A stretch of DNA of 54,379 nucleotides, taken from contig NZ_VUOA01000003.1 of NCBI RefSeq assembly GCF_008386575.1, forward strand, positions 1 through 54,379, read 5' to 3'. Each line of letters starts with the position of its first letter. The first letter of the stretch is position 1. This document shows positions 25,013 through 32,931 of this stretch, one piece after another. Source of the DNA: Salinarimonas soli (GTDB lineage Bacteria > Pseudomonadota > Alphaproteobacteria > Rhizobiales > Beijerinckiaceae). A model generated the notes under the pieces. It searched no databases and was not told the origin of the DNA. It saw nothing but the letters and a program-made list of their open reading frames with translations. The position numbers were made by a program, and so were the translations under genes.

Positions 25013-26551
25013 TCAATACGCGTTCTCGGTCTTGAACAGCGCCAGGGGAGTCGCGGCGAGGATCTGGAGGTCGAAGAACACGGACCAGTGCTCGATGTAG
25101 TAGAGGTCGTGCTCGACGCGGCGCTGGATCTTCTCCTGGGTGTCGGTCTCGCCGCGCCAGCCGTTGATCTGCGCCCAGCCCGTGATGCCGGGCTTCACCT
25201 TGTGGCGGGCGAAGTAGCCGTCGACCACCTGATCGTAGAGCTGGTTCGCGGCCTTGGCGTGGAGGGCGTGCGGACGGGGGCCGACCAGGGAGAGATCGCC
25301 CTTGAGCACCACGTTGAGGAGCTGGGGCAGCTCGTCGAGGGAGGTCTTGCGGATGAAGCGGCCGACGCGGGTGACGCGCGGGTCGTCCTTGGTGACGAGC
25401 TTCGAGGCGGTGACGTCGCACTGGTCGACATACATCGACCGGAACTTGAACACCTCGATGAGTTCGTTGTTGAAGCCGTAGCGCTTCTGCCGGAAGAACA
25501 CGGGCCCCCGGGAATCGAGCTTGATGGCGATCGCCACCGCGATCATCACGGGCGAGAGCGCCGCGACGAGCAGGCCGCCGACGATGCGGTCGAACAGCCA
25601 CTTCACCACGAGGTCCCAGTCCGCCATCGGCTTGTCGAACAGGTCGAGGACCGGGACAGAGCCGAGATAGGAATAGCTGCGCGGGCGAAGGCGCAGCTTG
25701 CTGGTGTTGGCGGCAAGCCGGATGTCGATGGGCAGCACCCAGAGCTTGGACAGCATCTGGAGAAGGCGCGTCTCGGCGGAGAGCGGCACCGTGAAGATCA
25801 CGAGATCGAGCTGGGTCCGGCGGGTATAGTCCACGAGGTCGTCGACCGTGCCGAGCTTCGGATAGCCCGCGATCACGTCGGAGGATCGCTCGTCGCCCCG
25901 GTCGTCGAACACGCCGACGACCCGAATCCCTGTGTCGCTCTGCGCCTCCAGCGCCCGGATCATGCCCTCGGCCACCGGGCCGCCGCCGACGATGGCGGTG
26001 CGCCGGTCGAACCAGCCGGCGCGGGTCATGCGCGTCACGGCGAAGGCGAGCGCCAGGCGCTCGGCGATCAGCAGCACCAGCCCCAGCCCGTACCAGCCCA
26101 CGAGCCAGACGCGGGAGAACTGCTCGCCGGCCTTCAGGAGGAAAAGGGCGGCGAGCGCCAGGAGGAAGACGAGGCTCCAGCCCCCGAAGAGGCGCAGGCC
26201 CGTGCGGGCGAAGGCCCGGAAGGCGGGGATCGAATAGGCGCCGAGACCCTGGAGCACGACGATCGTCGCGACGGCGAGCGCCACCACGCCCACCGCGTAG
26301 TTGAGGTCGGGCCAACCCCGCTCGGCGAGGTACCACTCGTATACGACGAAGCCGCTCAGCACGGAGAGGGCAAATTCCGCGATGCGCACGGCGCCCGTCA
26401 TCACCACGGGCGAGAGGCGCTTGGCGGCGGGCGTGCCGACCACGCCCTCGGCGGTGGGGGTGCCGGCCCGGCGCTCGGGGCGGGGCGGCGCGACTCGGCC
26501 GTCGACGGCGATGGTCGAGGCCGCGGCCATGAGATCCCGGATGTCGATCAC
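25013..26551 (-). CDS. Polyprenyl-phosphate glycosylphosphotransferase (WcaJ/ExoY-type)
   Basis: The 512-residue membrane enzyme should move a sugar-1-phosphate, often glucose, onto undecaprenyl phosphate to start exopolysaccharide repeat units. It has about four N-terminal spans (residues 50-170), then a Rossmann-like region (AIVGGGPVAEGMIRALEA). The C-terminal transferase domain begins LFDRIVGGLLVAALSPVMI. The family motifs DSRGPVFFRQKRYG, EVFKFRSM, RKTSLDELPQLLNVLKG-type and SLVGPRPHA are all present. The start is GTG 26551 with AGGTG before it; ATG 26530 is an alternative. It is third in the operon after the export lipoprotein and a glycosyltransferase. Confidence 0.92.
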   Translation of the reverse strand: MIDIRDLMAAASTIAVDGRVAPPRPERRAGTPTAEGVVGTPAAKRLSPVVMTGAVRIAEFALSVLSGFVVYEWYLAERGWPDLNYAVGVVALAVATIVVLQGLGAYSIPAFRAFARTGLRLFGGWSLVFLLALAALFLLKAGEQFSRVWLVGWYGLGLVLLIAERLALAFAVTRMTRAGWFDRRTAIVGGGPVAEGMIRALEAQSDTGIRVVGVFDDRGDERSSDVIAGYPKLGTVDDLVDYTRRTQLDLVIFTVPLSAETRLLQMLSKLWVLPIDIRLAANTSKLRLRPRSYSYLGSVPVLDLFDKPMADWDLVVKWLFDRIVGGLLVAALSPVMIAVAIAIKLDSRGPVFFRQKRYGFNNELIEVFKFRSMYVDQCDVTASKLVTKDDPRVTRVGRFIRKTSLDELPQLLNVVLKGDLSLVGPRPHALHAKAANQLYDQVVDGYFARHKVKPGITGWAQINGWRGETDTQEKIQRRVEHDLYYIEHWSVFFDLQILAATPLALFKTENAY

Positions 26552-26619
26552 GGTGTCACCTGTCTGGGCAGGGCTCGGGCCGGCACGGCCATGCCGCGCG
26601 GCCCGGCGCTGACGCGACG

Positions 26620-27822
26620 TTACCCTCCGGCGTTCACGGAAGCCTTAACGGGCGCGCCGAATCCCGGGCGGGCGGCGGGAATGGCGCGCCGCTCGCGCGC
26701 GGCGCGGTAGCCCGCGATGGCGCCCTCCACCATCTGGCCGAGCGAGAAGCGCCCGCGCACGAAGGCGCTGAGCGCCGCGGCCGCCGCGGCCCTCGCCTCG
26801 GGGCATTCGTCGAGCTTGGCGAGGATCGCGGCGGCAAGCGCCTCCGGATCGTCGGCGGGGATGAGGGCGCCCGCGTGCGGGCCGAAGATCTCGGGGATGC
26901 CGCCTACGCCCGTGGAGACCAGGGGCTCCGCGGCAGCGGCCGCCTCGAGGATCACGTAAGGAAGGGACTCGGCCCGGGAGGGCACCACCATGACCCGCCC
27001 GCGCCCCAGCGCATGGCGGATCGGCATGGCGCCGGCGAACGAGATGTTGTCGGCGACGCCCACCCGCTCGGCATGGGCCCGCAGGGCCGCCTCGTCGGGG
27101 CCGGAGCCGATGGCATGCAGGGTCACCCGGCGGCCGCGCCGCTGAAGCAGGCCCATGGCCTCGATGAGGGTGTCGACGCCCTTGGCGGCTCGCAATTCGC
27201 CCACATAGACCAGATCCCCCTGGTTCGGGCAGGCCTGGATGGGGGCGAACTCGGCCTCGCCGATGCCGTTGAGCACCACGCGCACCAGCCGGTCGGTCTC
27301 GCCCACATAGGCCCGGAAGCGCCCGGCGATGAAGTTGCTTTCGAAGAGGAACACGTCGGTGCGCCGCGCGAGCAGGCCCTCGGCCGCCATGTAGAGGCGG
27401 TGGAGGGGCGTGCCCGGCTGGTAGTTGAAGCTGCCGCCGTGCGGCGTGTAGGCCCGGATCGTGCGGGCGTCGCGGGAGGGCGCCGTCACGAGCCGCGCAT
27501 AGGCGCCGCCCTTGGAGCCGTGCCCGTGGAGCACGTCGGGCTCAAGATCGAGGTAGGCGCGCCGGAGCGCCAGCAGCGCCACCAAGTCGGAGGGGTGCGG
27601 ATTGCGCCGCATGGGCACCCGCACGACGCCCAGCGCCAGGGCGGGCGCGAGCTCCGCCAGGATGGCCTCGGCACGCTCGCCGCCGGTGCTGGCGTCGCAG
27701 AACAGGCCCACCTGGTGGCCGCGAGCCGCCTGCTCGCGGGCGAGGTCGACCACGTGCCGGAAGAGGCCGCCCACGGGCGCGCGCAGCACGTGGAGGATGC
27801 GCAAAGATGTGTCCGTCGTCAA
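26620..27822 (-). CDS. Group 4 glycosyltransferase
   Basis: The 400-residue GT-B enzyme probably adds a sugar to a lipid-linked repeat unit. The N-terminal domain has ILHVLRAPVGGLFRHVVDLA and VLHGHGSKGGAYA; the C-terminal domain has LVYVGELRAAKGVDTLIEA and the donor-binding VVPSRAESLPYVILEAAAAAEPLVSTGVGG. The start is TTG 27822; no ATG gives the conserved first strand, so a non-ATG start is accepted. It lies 25 bases after the export gene. Donor and acceptor are unknown. Confidence 0.9.
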   Translation of the reverse strand: MTTDTSLRILHVLRAPVGGLFRHVVDLAREQAARGHQVGLFCDASTGGERAEAILAELAPALALGVVRVPMRRNPHPSDLVALLALRRAYLDLEPDVLHGHGSKGGAYARLVTAPSRDARTIRAYTPHGGSFNYQPGTPLHRLYMAAEGLLARRTDVFLFESNFIAGRFRAYVGETDRLVRVVLNGIGEAEFAPIQACPNQGDLVYVGELRAAKGVDTLIEAMGLLQRRGRRVTLHAIGSGPDEAALRAHAERVGVADNISFAGAMPIRHALGRGRVMVVPSRAESLPYVILEAAAAAEPLVSTGVGGIPEIFGPHAGALIPADDPEALAAAILAKLDECPEARAAAAAALSAFVRGRFSLGQMVEGAIAGYRAARERRAIPAARPGFGAPVKASVNAGG

Positions 27823-27847
27823 AGGCCGTCCCCGCTCGGTCGGAGGG

Positions 27848-28408
27848 TCAGAACCAGCGCTCCTTGATGACGATCGTGTCTCCGGGGCGCACCGGAGCCG
27901 TGATTGGCACGGAAGCCGTTACGATCCCGTCACCGGTCGGACGCGAGATCTCGGCGGTCGTGCGCGTTGCGCGGGGGGAGAAGCCGCCGGCGATCGCCAC
28001 CGCCGTCTGCACGGTCATGCCGTTGACGAACGGAAACTGGCCCGAATTCGTGACCTCGCCGAGGATGAAGAACGGCCGGTAGGCGTCGATTTCCACGGTG
28101 ACCCGGGGCTCGCGCAGGAAGCCTCCCCGCAGGCGGGCCTCGATGGCGCGGGCGGCCTGGCTCGTGCTCATCCCCGCCACGGGCACCGCCTCGATGAGCG
28201 GCATCACGATGCGGCCCGAGCCGTCCACGGCGTAGATGTTGGAGAGGTTCTCCTGCCCGAACACGATGATGCGCAGGCGGTCGCCCGAGGCCAGGGTGTA
28301 GGGCGCGGAGGACGCCCCATCGAGGCTGCCGGTCCGCAGCGGCTGCGACACGCAGGCGCCGAGGGACCCTGCCGAGGCCAGGAGAAGGAGGACGGAACGC
28401 CGGTTCAT
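27848..28408 (-). CDS. Polysaccharide export lipoprotein (Wza/BexD type)
   Basis: This 186-residue protein has a lipoprotein signal with lipobox LGAC (cysteine 19). A Poly_export domain follows (about 38-105: YTLASGDRLRIIVFGQENLS, GRIVMPLIEAVPVAG and a REPRVTVEI segment), then one SLBB-type repeat (FFILGEVTNSGQFPFVNGMT). It is short, lacking the extra repeats and C-terminal helix of Wza, like small outer-membrane export proteins of rhizobia. It is first in a leftward operon with a GT4 and the initiating phosphotransferase. A palindrome CGGTCGCGGCGACCG (28440-28454) lies in its leader region. Confidence 0.9.
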   Translation of the reverse strand: MNRRSVLLLLASAGSLGACVSQPLRTGSLDGASSAPYTLASGDRLRIIVFGQENLSNIYAVDGSGRIVMPLIEAVPVAGMSTSQAARAIEARLRGGFLREPRVTVEIDAYRPFFILGEVTNSGQFPFVNGMTVQTAVAIAGGFSPRATRTTAEISRPTGDGIVTASVPITAPVRPGDTIVIKERWF

Positions 28409-28439
28409 GGAACCTTGAGGGGAACGTCGGATCGAGGAA

Positions 28440-28454
28440 CGGTCGCGGCGACCG
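28440..28454. promoter_or_regulatory. 15-base palindrome upstream of the export lipoprotein
   Basis: CGGTCGC and GCGACCG form a perfect 7-bp inverted repeat around one base, 32 bases before the start codon of the polysaccharide export gene. Such a short, GC-rich palindrome may be an operator or chance. Confidence 0.25.
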
Positions 28455-28503
28455 TAATGCCGTCAAGGTTAACAAACCCTCACCCGGGCGCGGCCGCGCC
28501 CGC

Positions 28504-28965
28504 TCACAGATAGGCGATGAGCCGTCCCGCCAGCAGCGCGAGCACCCAGGCGCCTAGCGACACCCCCGCCTGCAGCCGCGCCGCGCCGGGCAGGGGCAAG
28601 CCCCGCCGGGGCCCCCCGAAGCGGGCGTGGAACAGGGCGACGTTCGCGACGCCGAGCGCGACGAGGCCCGCCTTGGCGAGGAAGGCGGGGTTCTGGCCCA
28701 ACGCCCGCGCCTCGACGGCGAGCAGGACGAGCCCCGTGGGGATCTGGAGGGCGAGCCCTGCCGCGGCAAGCGGGATCGCAGTCCGTCCCGTCTCCCAGGC
28801 GCCGCGCCCGGCCAGGACCCGAAGGTCGAACACCGCGATGGCGCCGACCAGCAGGGCGGAGCCGAGCACGTGGAGCAGGTTCGCCCCCGTGAACAGCCAC
28901 GGCGAGTGGCGCGCCGCGTTCCCGAGCCACGAGGCCTCGAGGGCGGCGAGGATCTCGGGGTACAT
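28504..28965 (-). CDS. Small integral membrane protein (DUF6644/DUF2214-like)
   Basis: The 153-residue protein has about four membrane spans: LLHVLGSALLVGAIAVFDLRVL, TAIPLAAAGLALQIPTGLVLLAV, AFLAKAGLVALGVANVALF and the C-terminal AGVSLGAWVLALLAGRL. The H-x-LG-ALLVG-I-VFDLR pattern in span one recalls DUF2214/DUF6644 membrane proteins. Function is unknown. It lies six bases after the DUF6152-like gene in the same direction, so the two are one unit. Confidence 0.65.
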   Translation of the reverse strand: MYPEILAALEASWLGNAARHSPWLFTGANLLHVLGSALLVGAIAVFDLRVLAGRGAWETGRTAIPLAAAGLALQIPTGLVLLAVEARALGQNPAFLAKAGLVALGVANVALFHARFGGPRRGLPLPGAARLQAGVSLGAWVLALLAGRLIAYL

Positions 28966-28971
28966 CGCGGG

Positions 28972-29322
28972 TCAGCGCAGCTCGAAGGTCTTGCCGTCGA
29001 CGATGATGCGCTCGGCGCGCAGCTCGGTGGGAACCTTGGTCGAGGCATAGCCCTCGACGGTGACGGGCGTGCCGGCCTTGATCGCCTCGGGCTCGAGGCC
29101 CCGCGCGTTCATGCGGAAGGGCGGCGCCAGCACCGCCTCCCAGGTCTTGCCCTCGTGCGGGATCATGACGTGGACGTGGGGGTTCTGCCATTGCAGCGAC
29201 TCGACCGGCGCCGTGATGCGCAGGGTCTTGGCGGCGTCGTAGCTGCCCCAGCCGTGATGGGCGAGGGCGCCGCCCGCGCCGAGGACGGCGATGATCGTGC
29301 AGAGCGCGAGGCGAGCGGTCAT
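28972..29322 (-). CDS. Secreted DUF6152-like protein
   Basis: The 116-residue protein has a signal peptide (MTARLALCTIIAVLGAGGALA) directly followed by HHGWGSYDAAKTLRITAPVE. Then come QWQNPHVHVMI and a beta-rich domain ending ERIIVDGKTFELR. The HHGW-S-D start of the mature part and the NPH segment are the DUF6152 pattern; the histidines could bind metal (inference). No function is known. ATG 29322 is chosen because it starts the signal peptide. It is paired with the membrane protein downstream. Confidence 0.72.
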   Translation of the reverse strand: MTARLALCTIIAVLGAGGALAHHGWGSYDAAKTLRITAPVESLQWQNPHVHVMIPHEGKTWEAVLAPPFRMNARGLEPEAIKAGTPVTVEGYASTKVPTELRAERIIVDGKTFELR

Positions 29323-29385
29323 GGGCGGTCCTCCGTCGAGGCCCATCGTGCCGCGATCGGGGACGGCGTCAAGCCGGAGGTCGGC

Positions 29386-29676
29386 TCAGCGCTTTTCGTG
29401 ACGGGGCGGGGCGGGGGGCTCGTCGGCGTCCGATCCGAGCCCCGAGAGCGCCCGCTCGACCGCCGCCACGCCCGTGGCATGGGCCTTCTGGGCCCGGTGC
29501 AGGCGCCGCACGGGCTCGTCGAACTGGGGCGGCAGGGCAGGGTCGCCGAGAAAGGCGGGCTTCGCCTCGATGGTGCCGTAGGCGACGCGCAGCTCGCGGC
29601 CGAGCCGCTCCTGCACGGGCTTCTCGATCGTGCCCCGTTTCGACGAGGTTTCCGCGCTCTTGTCGGCCATGGACAT
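29386..29676 (-). CDS. Hypothetical small protein
   Basis: This 96-residue, hydrophilic protein has a charged N-terminus, a middle with LGRELRVAYGTIEAKPAFLGD and DEPVRRLHRAQ, and a Pro-rich disordered tail. I do not recognise a family. It has no signal or membrane span. ATG 29676 is used; ATG 29670 (MADKSAE) is equally possible. Codon use and the absence of an opposing gene on the same bases favour a real gene, but confidence is limited. Confidence 0.5.
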   Translation of the reverse strand: MSMADKSAETSSKRGTIEKPVQERLGRELRVAYGTIEAKPAFLGDPALPPQFDEPVRRLHRAQKAHATGVAAVERALSGLGSDADEPPAPPRHEKR

Positions 29677-29848
29677 GCTCCAATCCCCTGATCAACGCTT
29701 CGGGGCGCGCCCGGGGTCCGTCAAGGGCCCGGGTGTGTGTCGCGATGAACCGGCGCGAAGGTGTGGCATCGTTGCCCTGGTCACGCTTTCGCGCGGCGCC
29801 GGGACTAGGCTAAGGTCGAGGCTGGTCCCCGACGCCGCACGAGCCGCC

Positions 29849-31105
29849 ATGCCCTCCTTCCCCGACCCGCAAGCTCTCCTGCACGCCCTCTTCGCGGCGG
29901 CCCTGAAGGCCGCGGATCCCTCCGAGGAGATCGCGCGCCACCTGCCGAGCCACGTGCGCGGGCGTCTCGTGGTGGTCGGGGCTGGCAAGGCCGCGGCCCA
30001 GATGGCGCGGGTGGTGGAGGAGCGCTGGAGCGGGCCCCTCGCGGGCCTCGTGGTCACCCGCTACGGGCATGGCGTCCCGTGCGAGCGAATCACCGTCGTC
30101 GAGGCGAGCCATCCCGTTCCCGACGAGCCTGGCGCCCGGGCAGCTCAGGGGCTGATCGATGCCGTCTCGGGCCTGGGTCCCGACGACGTGGTGCTCGCCC
30201 TCGTCTCGGGTGGCGGCTCGGCGCTCCTGACCCTGCCCCCGCCGGGGATCCCGTTGAGCGACCTCCAGGACCTCACCCGGGCGCTCCTGGCCTCGGGCGC
30301 GTCGATCACGGAGATGAACACGATCCGGCGGCATGTCTCCATGGCGGCGGGCGGGCGCCTCGCCCGGGCCGCCGCGCCCGCGCGCGTCGTCACCCTCGCG
30401 GTGTCGGACGTGCCGGGGGACCTGGCCCACGCCATCGCCTCGGGCCCGACGGTGGAGGACCCCACCACGAGCGCCGAGGCGCGGGCGATCCTCGACCGGC
30501 ACGCCATCGCGGTCTCGCCGGCGTTGCGCGCCTTCCTCGCCTCGCCCGAGGCCGAGAGCGTCAAGCCCGGCGGCCTGCCCCATGGAGAGTTCCACCTTGT
30601 CGCCGCGCCCTCCCTCTCGCTTCGGGCTGCTGCCGAGCTCGCGGACTCGCGGGGCGTGGCCGTGATCTCGCTCGGCGACCAGGTCGAGGGCGAGGCGAGG
30701 GACGTCGCGGCAGCCCATGCCGCCGAGCTGCGCGCCCGGATCGAGGCCGGCATGGCGCGGCCCTTCGTGATCCTGTCGGGCGGCGAGACCACGGTGACCC
30801 TGCGCGGGAGCGGCCGGGGCGGGCGCAACGCCGAATACGCCCTCGCGCTCGCCATCGCGATGGAGGGCTGGGAGGGGGTCCACGCCCTGGCCTGCGACAC
30901 CGACGGGATCGACGGCACCCAGGACAACGCGGGCGCCATCGTGTCGGGCCTGACCGTGAGCCAGGCGCGCGAGCGCGGGATCGATGCCGCGGCGCACCTC
31001 GCCGACAACGACGCCTACGGCTTCTTCGAGCGGGCGGGCGGCCTCGTAGTCACGGGACCGACGGGCACCAACGTGAACGATTTTCGCGCGATTCTGTGCG
31101 TCTAG
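29849..31105 (+). CDS. Glycerate 2-kinase (GckA/TtuD, MOFRL family)
   Basis: The 418-residue protein is a MOFRL-type glycerate kinase, giving 2-phosphoglycerate from D-glycerate in serine-cycle, glyoxylate or tartrate metabolism. N-terminal domain marks are LVVVGAGKAAAQMARVVEE, EASHPVPDEPGARAA, LVSGGGSALLTLPPPGIPL and EMNTIRRHVS. The C-terminal MOFRL domain has SGGETTVTLRGSGRGGRNAEY and ACDTDGIDGTQDNAGAI. The symbol varies (gckA, ttuD, garK-like), so none is given. ATG 29849 is chosen since the 73 codons before it carry no family sequence. No good ribosome site is visible. Confidence 0.92.
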   Translation: MPSFPDPQALLHALFAAALKAADPSEEIARHLPSHVRGRLVVVGAGKAAAQMARVVEERWSGPLAGLVVTRYGHGVPCERITVVEASHPVPDEPGARAAQGLIDAVSGLGPDDVVLALVSGGGSALLTLPPPGIPLSDLQDLTRALLASGASITEMNTIRRHVSMAAGGRLARAAAPARVVTLAVSDVPGDLAHAIASGPTVEDPTTSAEARAILDRHAIAVSPALRAFLASPEAESVKPGGLPHGEFHLVAAPSLSLRAAAELADSRGVAVISLGDQVEGEARDVAAAHAAELRARIEAGMARPFVILSGGETTVTLRGSGRGGRNAEYALALAIAMEGWEGVHALACDTDGIDGTQDNAGAIVSGLTVSQARERGIDAAAHLADNDAYGFFERAGGLVVTGPTGTNVNDFRAILCV

Positions 31106-31115
31106 GGGCTGTGCG

Positions 31116-31300
31116 AGGTGGCGTGGGCCTCGAGACGCCCGCTGGCGCGGGCTTTTCAATATGGAGGGATGGAAACCCCTGGTTTCCCGTGGTCACCCCT
31201 CACCCCCTGGCACTTCGCGCCCCCCTCTCCCACTGGAAGAGGGGGGCACCCCCGGTCCATCCGGGGGAGCCTCGAAGGGCGCTCCAAGGAACTCCTGTCA
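31116..31300. repeat. Dispersed intergenic repeat, degenerate copy R4
   Basis: The left part has GGGCCTCGAGACGCCCGCTG (about 31124-31143), and the right part has GGAGCCTCGAAGGGCGCTCC (31266-31285). Both resemble blocks of R1-R3. Between them is a hairpin of the CCCTCTCCC family (31219-31247). It fills the convergent gap between the kinase and the next gene. Confidence 0.5.
31219..31247. terminator. Hairpin in convergent gap, CCCTCTCCC family variant
   Basis: GCCCCCCTCT (31219-31228) pairs with AGAGGGGGGC (31238-31247), with further partial pairing toward an ACT loop. It has no T-tract. It sits between the ends of convergent genes like its relatives at 9680 and 24972. Confidence 0.4.
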
Positions 31301-31320
31301 TCCCCTGAGCAAGGCCGCCC

Positions 31321-31758
31321 TCAAGGCGCGCGCGCCAGCACGTAGATCACCCCGTCCAGCATGAAGACGAGGCGCTGGCCGACGACGTGATAGTCGTTGA
31401 CCCCGTTCTCGCAGCTCACCCGCAGGGTATCCGTCTCGGCCGGCAGGCTGCGGCGCTTGGCGAAGGCCTGGGCCTCCGTCTCCGACATCAGGCCCGCGAA
31501 CAGGCCCCCCTGTGGGACGCGCACGAACTCGTAGGTGGGCTTGGCGCAGTCGAGCGGGCTCGGCGCCACCACCGCGTTGCGGTTGAAGGCGATGGTCCGC
31601 CCCACCCATTCGGCGCCCTCCTTCACCGGCGAGGCGTCGTCGATGCCCAGGATCGTCCACTTGCCCTCGAAGCGTGCCTGGGCGGCGGCCGGGCCGGTCA
31701 TGGCGGCGGAGGCGCCCGCGATCAGGGCGGCCAGGGTGAGAGCGGAGAATGGGCGCAT
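31321..31758 (-). CDS. Secreted hypothetical protein
   Basis: The 145-residue protein has a signal peptide (MRPFSALTLAALIAGASAAMTG, cleavage probably after AAA at about 26). The mature domain is small and beta-rich: ARFEGKWTILGIDDASPV, RTIAFNRNAVVAPSPLDCAKP, then YHVVGQRLVFMLDGVIYVL. The layout (short beta barrel, 'GKW-I', two cysteines) recalls lipocalin- or META-like envelope proteins, but I cannot assign a family. It is expected in the periplasm. Confidence 0.6.
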   Translation of the reverse strand: MRPFSALTLAALIAGASAAMTGPAAAQARFEGKWTILGIDDASPVKEGAEWVGRTIAFNRNAVVAPSPLDCAKPTYEFVRVPQGGLFAGLMSETEAQAFAKRRSLPAETDTLRVSCENGVNDYHVVGQRLVFMLDGVIYVLARAP

Positions 31759-31796
31759 CGTGCTTGTCCGGTTCAGGGGGGTGAGCGGCCCCGGGC

Positions 31797-32687
31797 CTAC
31801 CCCTCCGCCTCGCGGGCGGCGGGGCGCCAGGCCCGGTCGAAGATTGTCTGAAGCGCCTCAAGATGGCGCTTTTGCGCCTCCTGGCCCGCGCGCAGCGCCT
31901 GTCCCCAGGCCTGCGCAGCGTCCGGGGCGGGATCCGGCTCGGGCTCGGGCGGCGGAGGGGCTTGCGGCGAGGGCAGGCCCATCATCATCCGCATCATGTC
32001 GCCGAGGGGATCGGGCGCGGCGGCGGGTACGGGTGGGGGCGGCGCGTCGGGCTTCGGGGTGAGCCCGAACATGATGCCGAACAGGTCCTCCCAAGGGTTT
32101 CGCCCTGTCGGCTGAGCCGCGGGCGCCCGTCTTGAGGGCTCCGGCGGCGCGGGTGCCGCGAACCACGGGCGCATCATCTCGGCGAAGGGATTTCGCGGGG
32201 GCTCGGGCCGCGGCGGCGCGGCGCGGGCCATCTCGGCCATCTGGGCGAAGACGTTGGTGGACCCGCGCTCGGCCGCGCTCTGGAACAGGCCCCCGAACAT
32301 CAGGCCGGTGGCGAGCGGCATGAGCTGGCGCATGGCCTCCGGGGCGATCCCGGCGATGGCGGCCGTCTGCTGCGCCACGAGGCGGCTCACCTCGGGCCCG
32401 AACAGGCGGCCCACCGCGTCGTCGGCCTCCGCCCGGCGCTGGGGCGTGAAGGCGGAGAAACCCTGGCTCAGCAGCGAGGCGAAGCTGCCGGTGCCGGTGA
32501 GCCGCATGAGGTCGGCGAACGCCCCGGGGCTCTGGAGCGCGTTGCGCTGGAGCGCCATGAGGAAGGCGGGGGTGAGCGCCGCGGCCGCGGTGCGGGCCTG
32601 CTCGGGGGTGAGGCCGAACTGGCGCCCCGCGGTCTCCAGGGTCGAGACGGCCTGGGCCGATTTCCAGATGTCCAGGAAGGTGAGCAA
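31797..32687 (-). CDS. DUF937-like protein with proline-rich tail
   Basis: The 296-residue protein has a helical N-terminal domain (about 1-155). It includes LTPEQARTAAAALTPAFLMALQRN and the repeated LMRLTG, then VGRLFGPEVSRLVAQQTAAIAGI and MRQLMPLATGLMFGGLF, the DUF937/YidB-related pattern. A disordered tail rich in Pro, Met and Ala follows, with repeated DPLGDMMRMMMGLP/NPWEDLFGIMFGL-like phrases. The start is taken as TTG 32687 with GGAG about 10 bases upstream, since no ATG opens the domain; the longer ORF start at 32903 lies in non-coding sequence. Function is unknown. Confidence 0.65.
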   Translation of the reverse strand: MLTFLDIWKSAQAVSTLETAGRQFGLTPEQARTAAAALTPAFLMALQRNALQSPGAFADLMRLTGTGSFASLLSQGFSAFTPQRRAEADDAVGRLFGPEVSRLVAQQTAAIAGIAPEAMRQLMPLATGLMFGGLFQSAAERGSTNVFAQMAEMARAAPPRPEPPRNPFAEMMRPWFAAPAPPEPSRRAPAAQPTGRNPWEDLFGIMFGLTPKPDAPPPPVPAAAPDPLGDMMRMMMGLPSPQAPPPPEPEPDPAPDAAQAWGQALRAGQEAQKRHLEALQTIFDRAWRPAAREAEG

Positions 32688-32795
32688 GGCGCTTCTCCGA
32701 CGGCGGTCCGACCTTAAGGGGACCGGGGGGCGCGGGGCAACGCCAGACTGTCGCCCGGCCGGGCCCTCAGAGCCTGACCGACCATGCGCGGCGAG

Positions 32796-32915
32796 TGAGA
32801 TTCGAGTGGTTTCGGGCACCCGGCTTGTCCCGCATCGATCCTGCGAGCACGTGTTGTCGGGTCTGGCAATGTGGCCTGATCGGGCGCGCTCGCCAGGAAA
32901 CAACCCAGAATCTCA
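32796..32915. repeat. 120-bp MITE-like imperfect inverted repeat
   Basis: TGAGATTCGAGTGGTTTC (32796-32813) matches the reverse complement of 32897-32915 with one bulge and two mismatches. GGCCGGGCCCTCAG occurs on both sides, at 32757-32770 and 32922-32935; the second copy overlaps the stop codon of the MATE gene. No ORF is supported inside. Whether it is mobile is unknown. Confidence 0.45.
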
Positions 32916-32931
32916 TTGACCGGCCGGGCCC

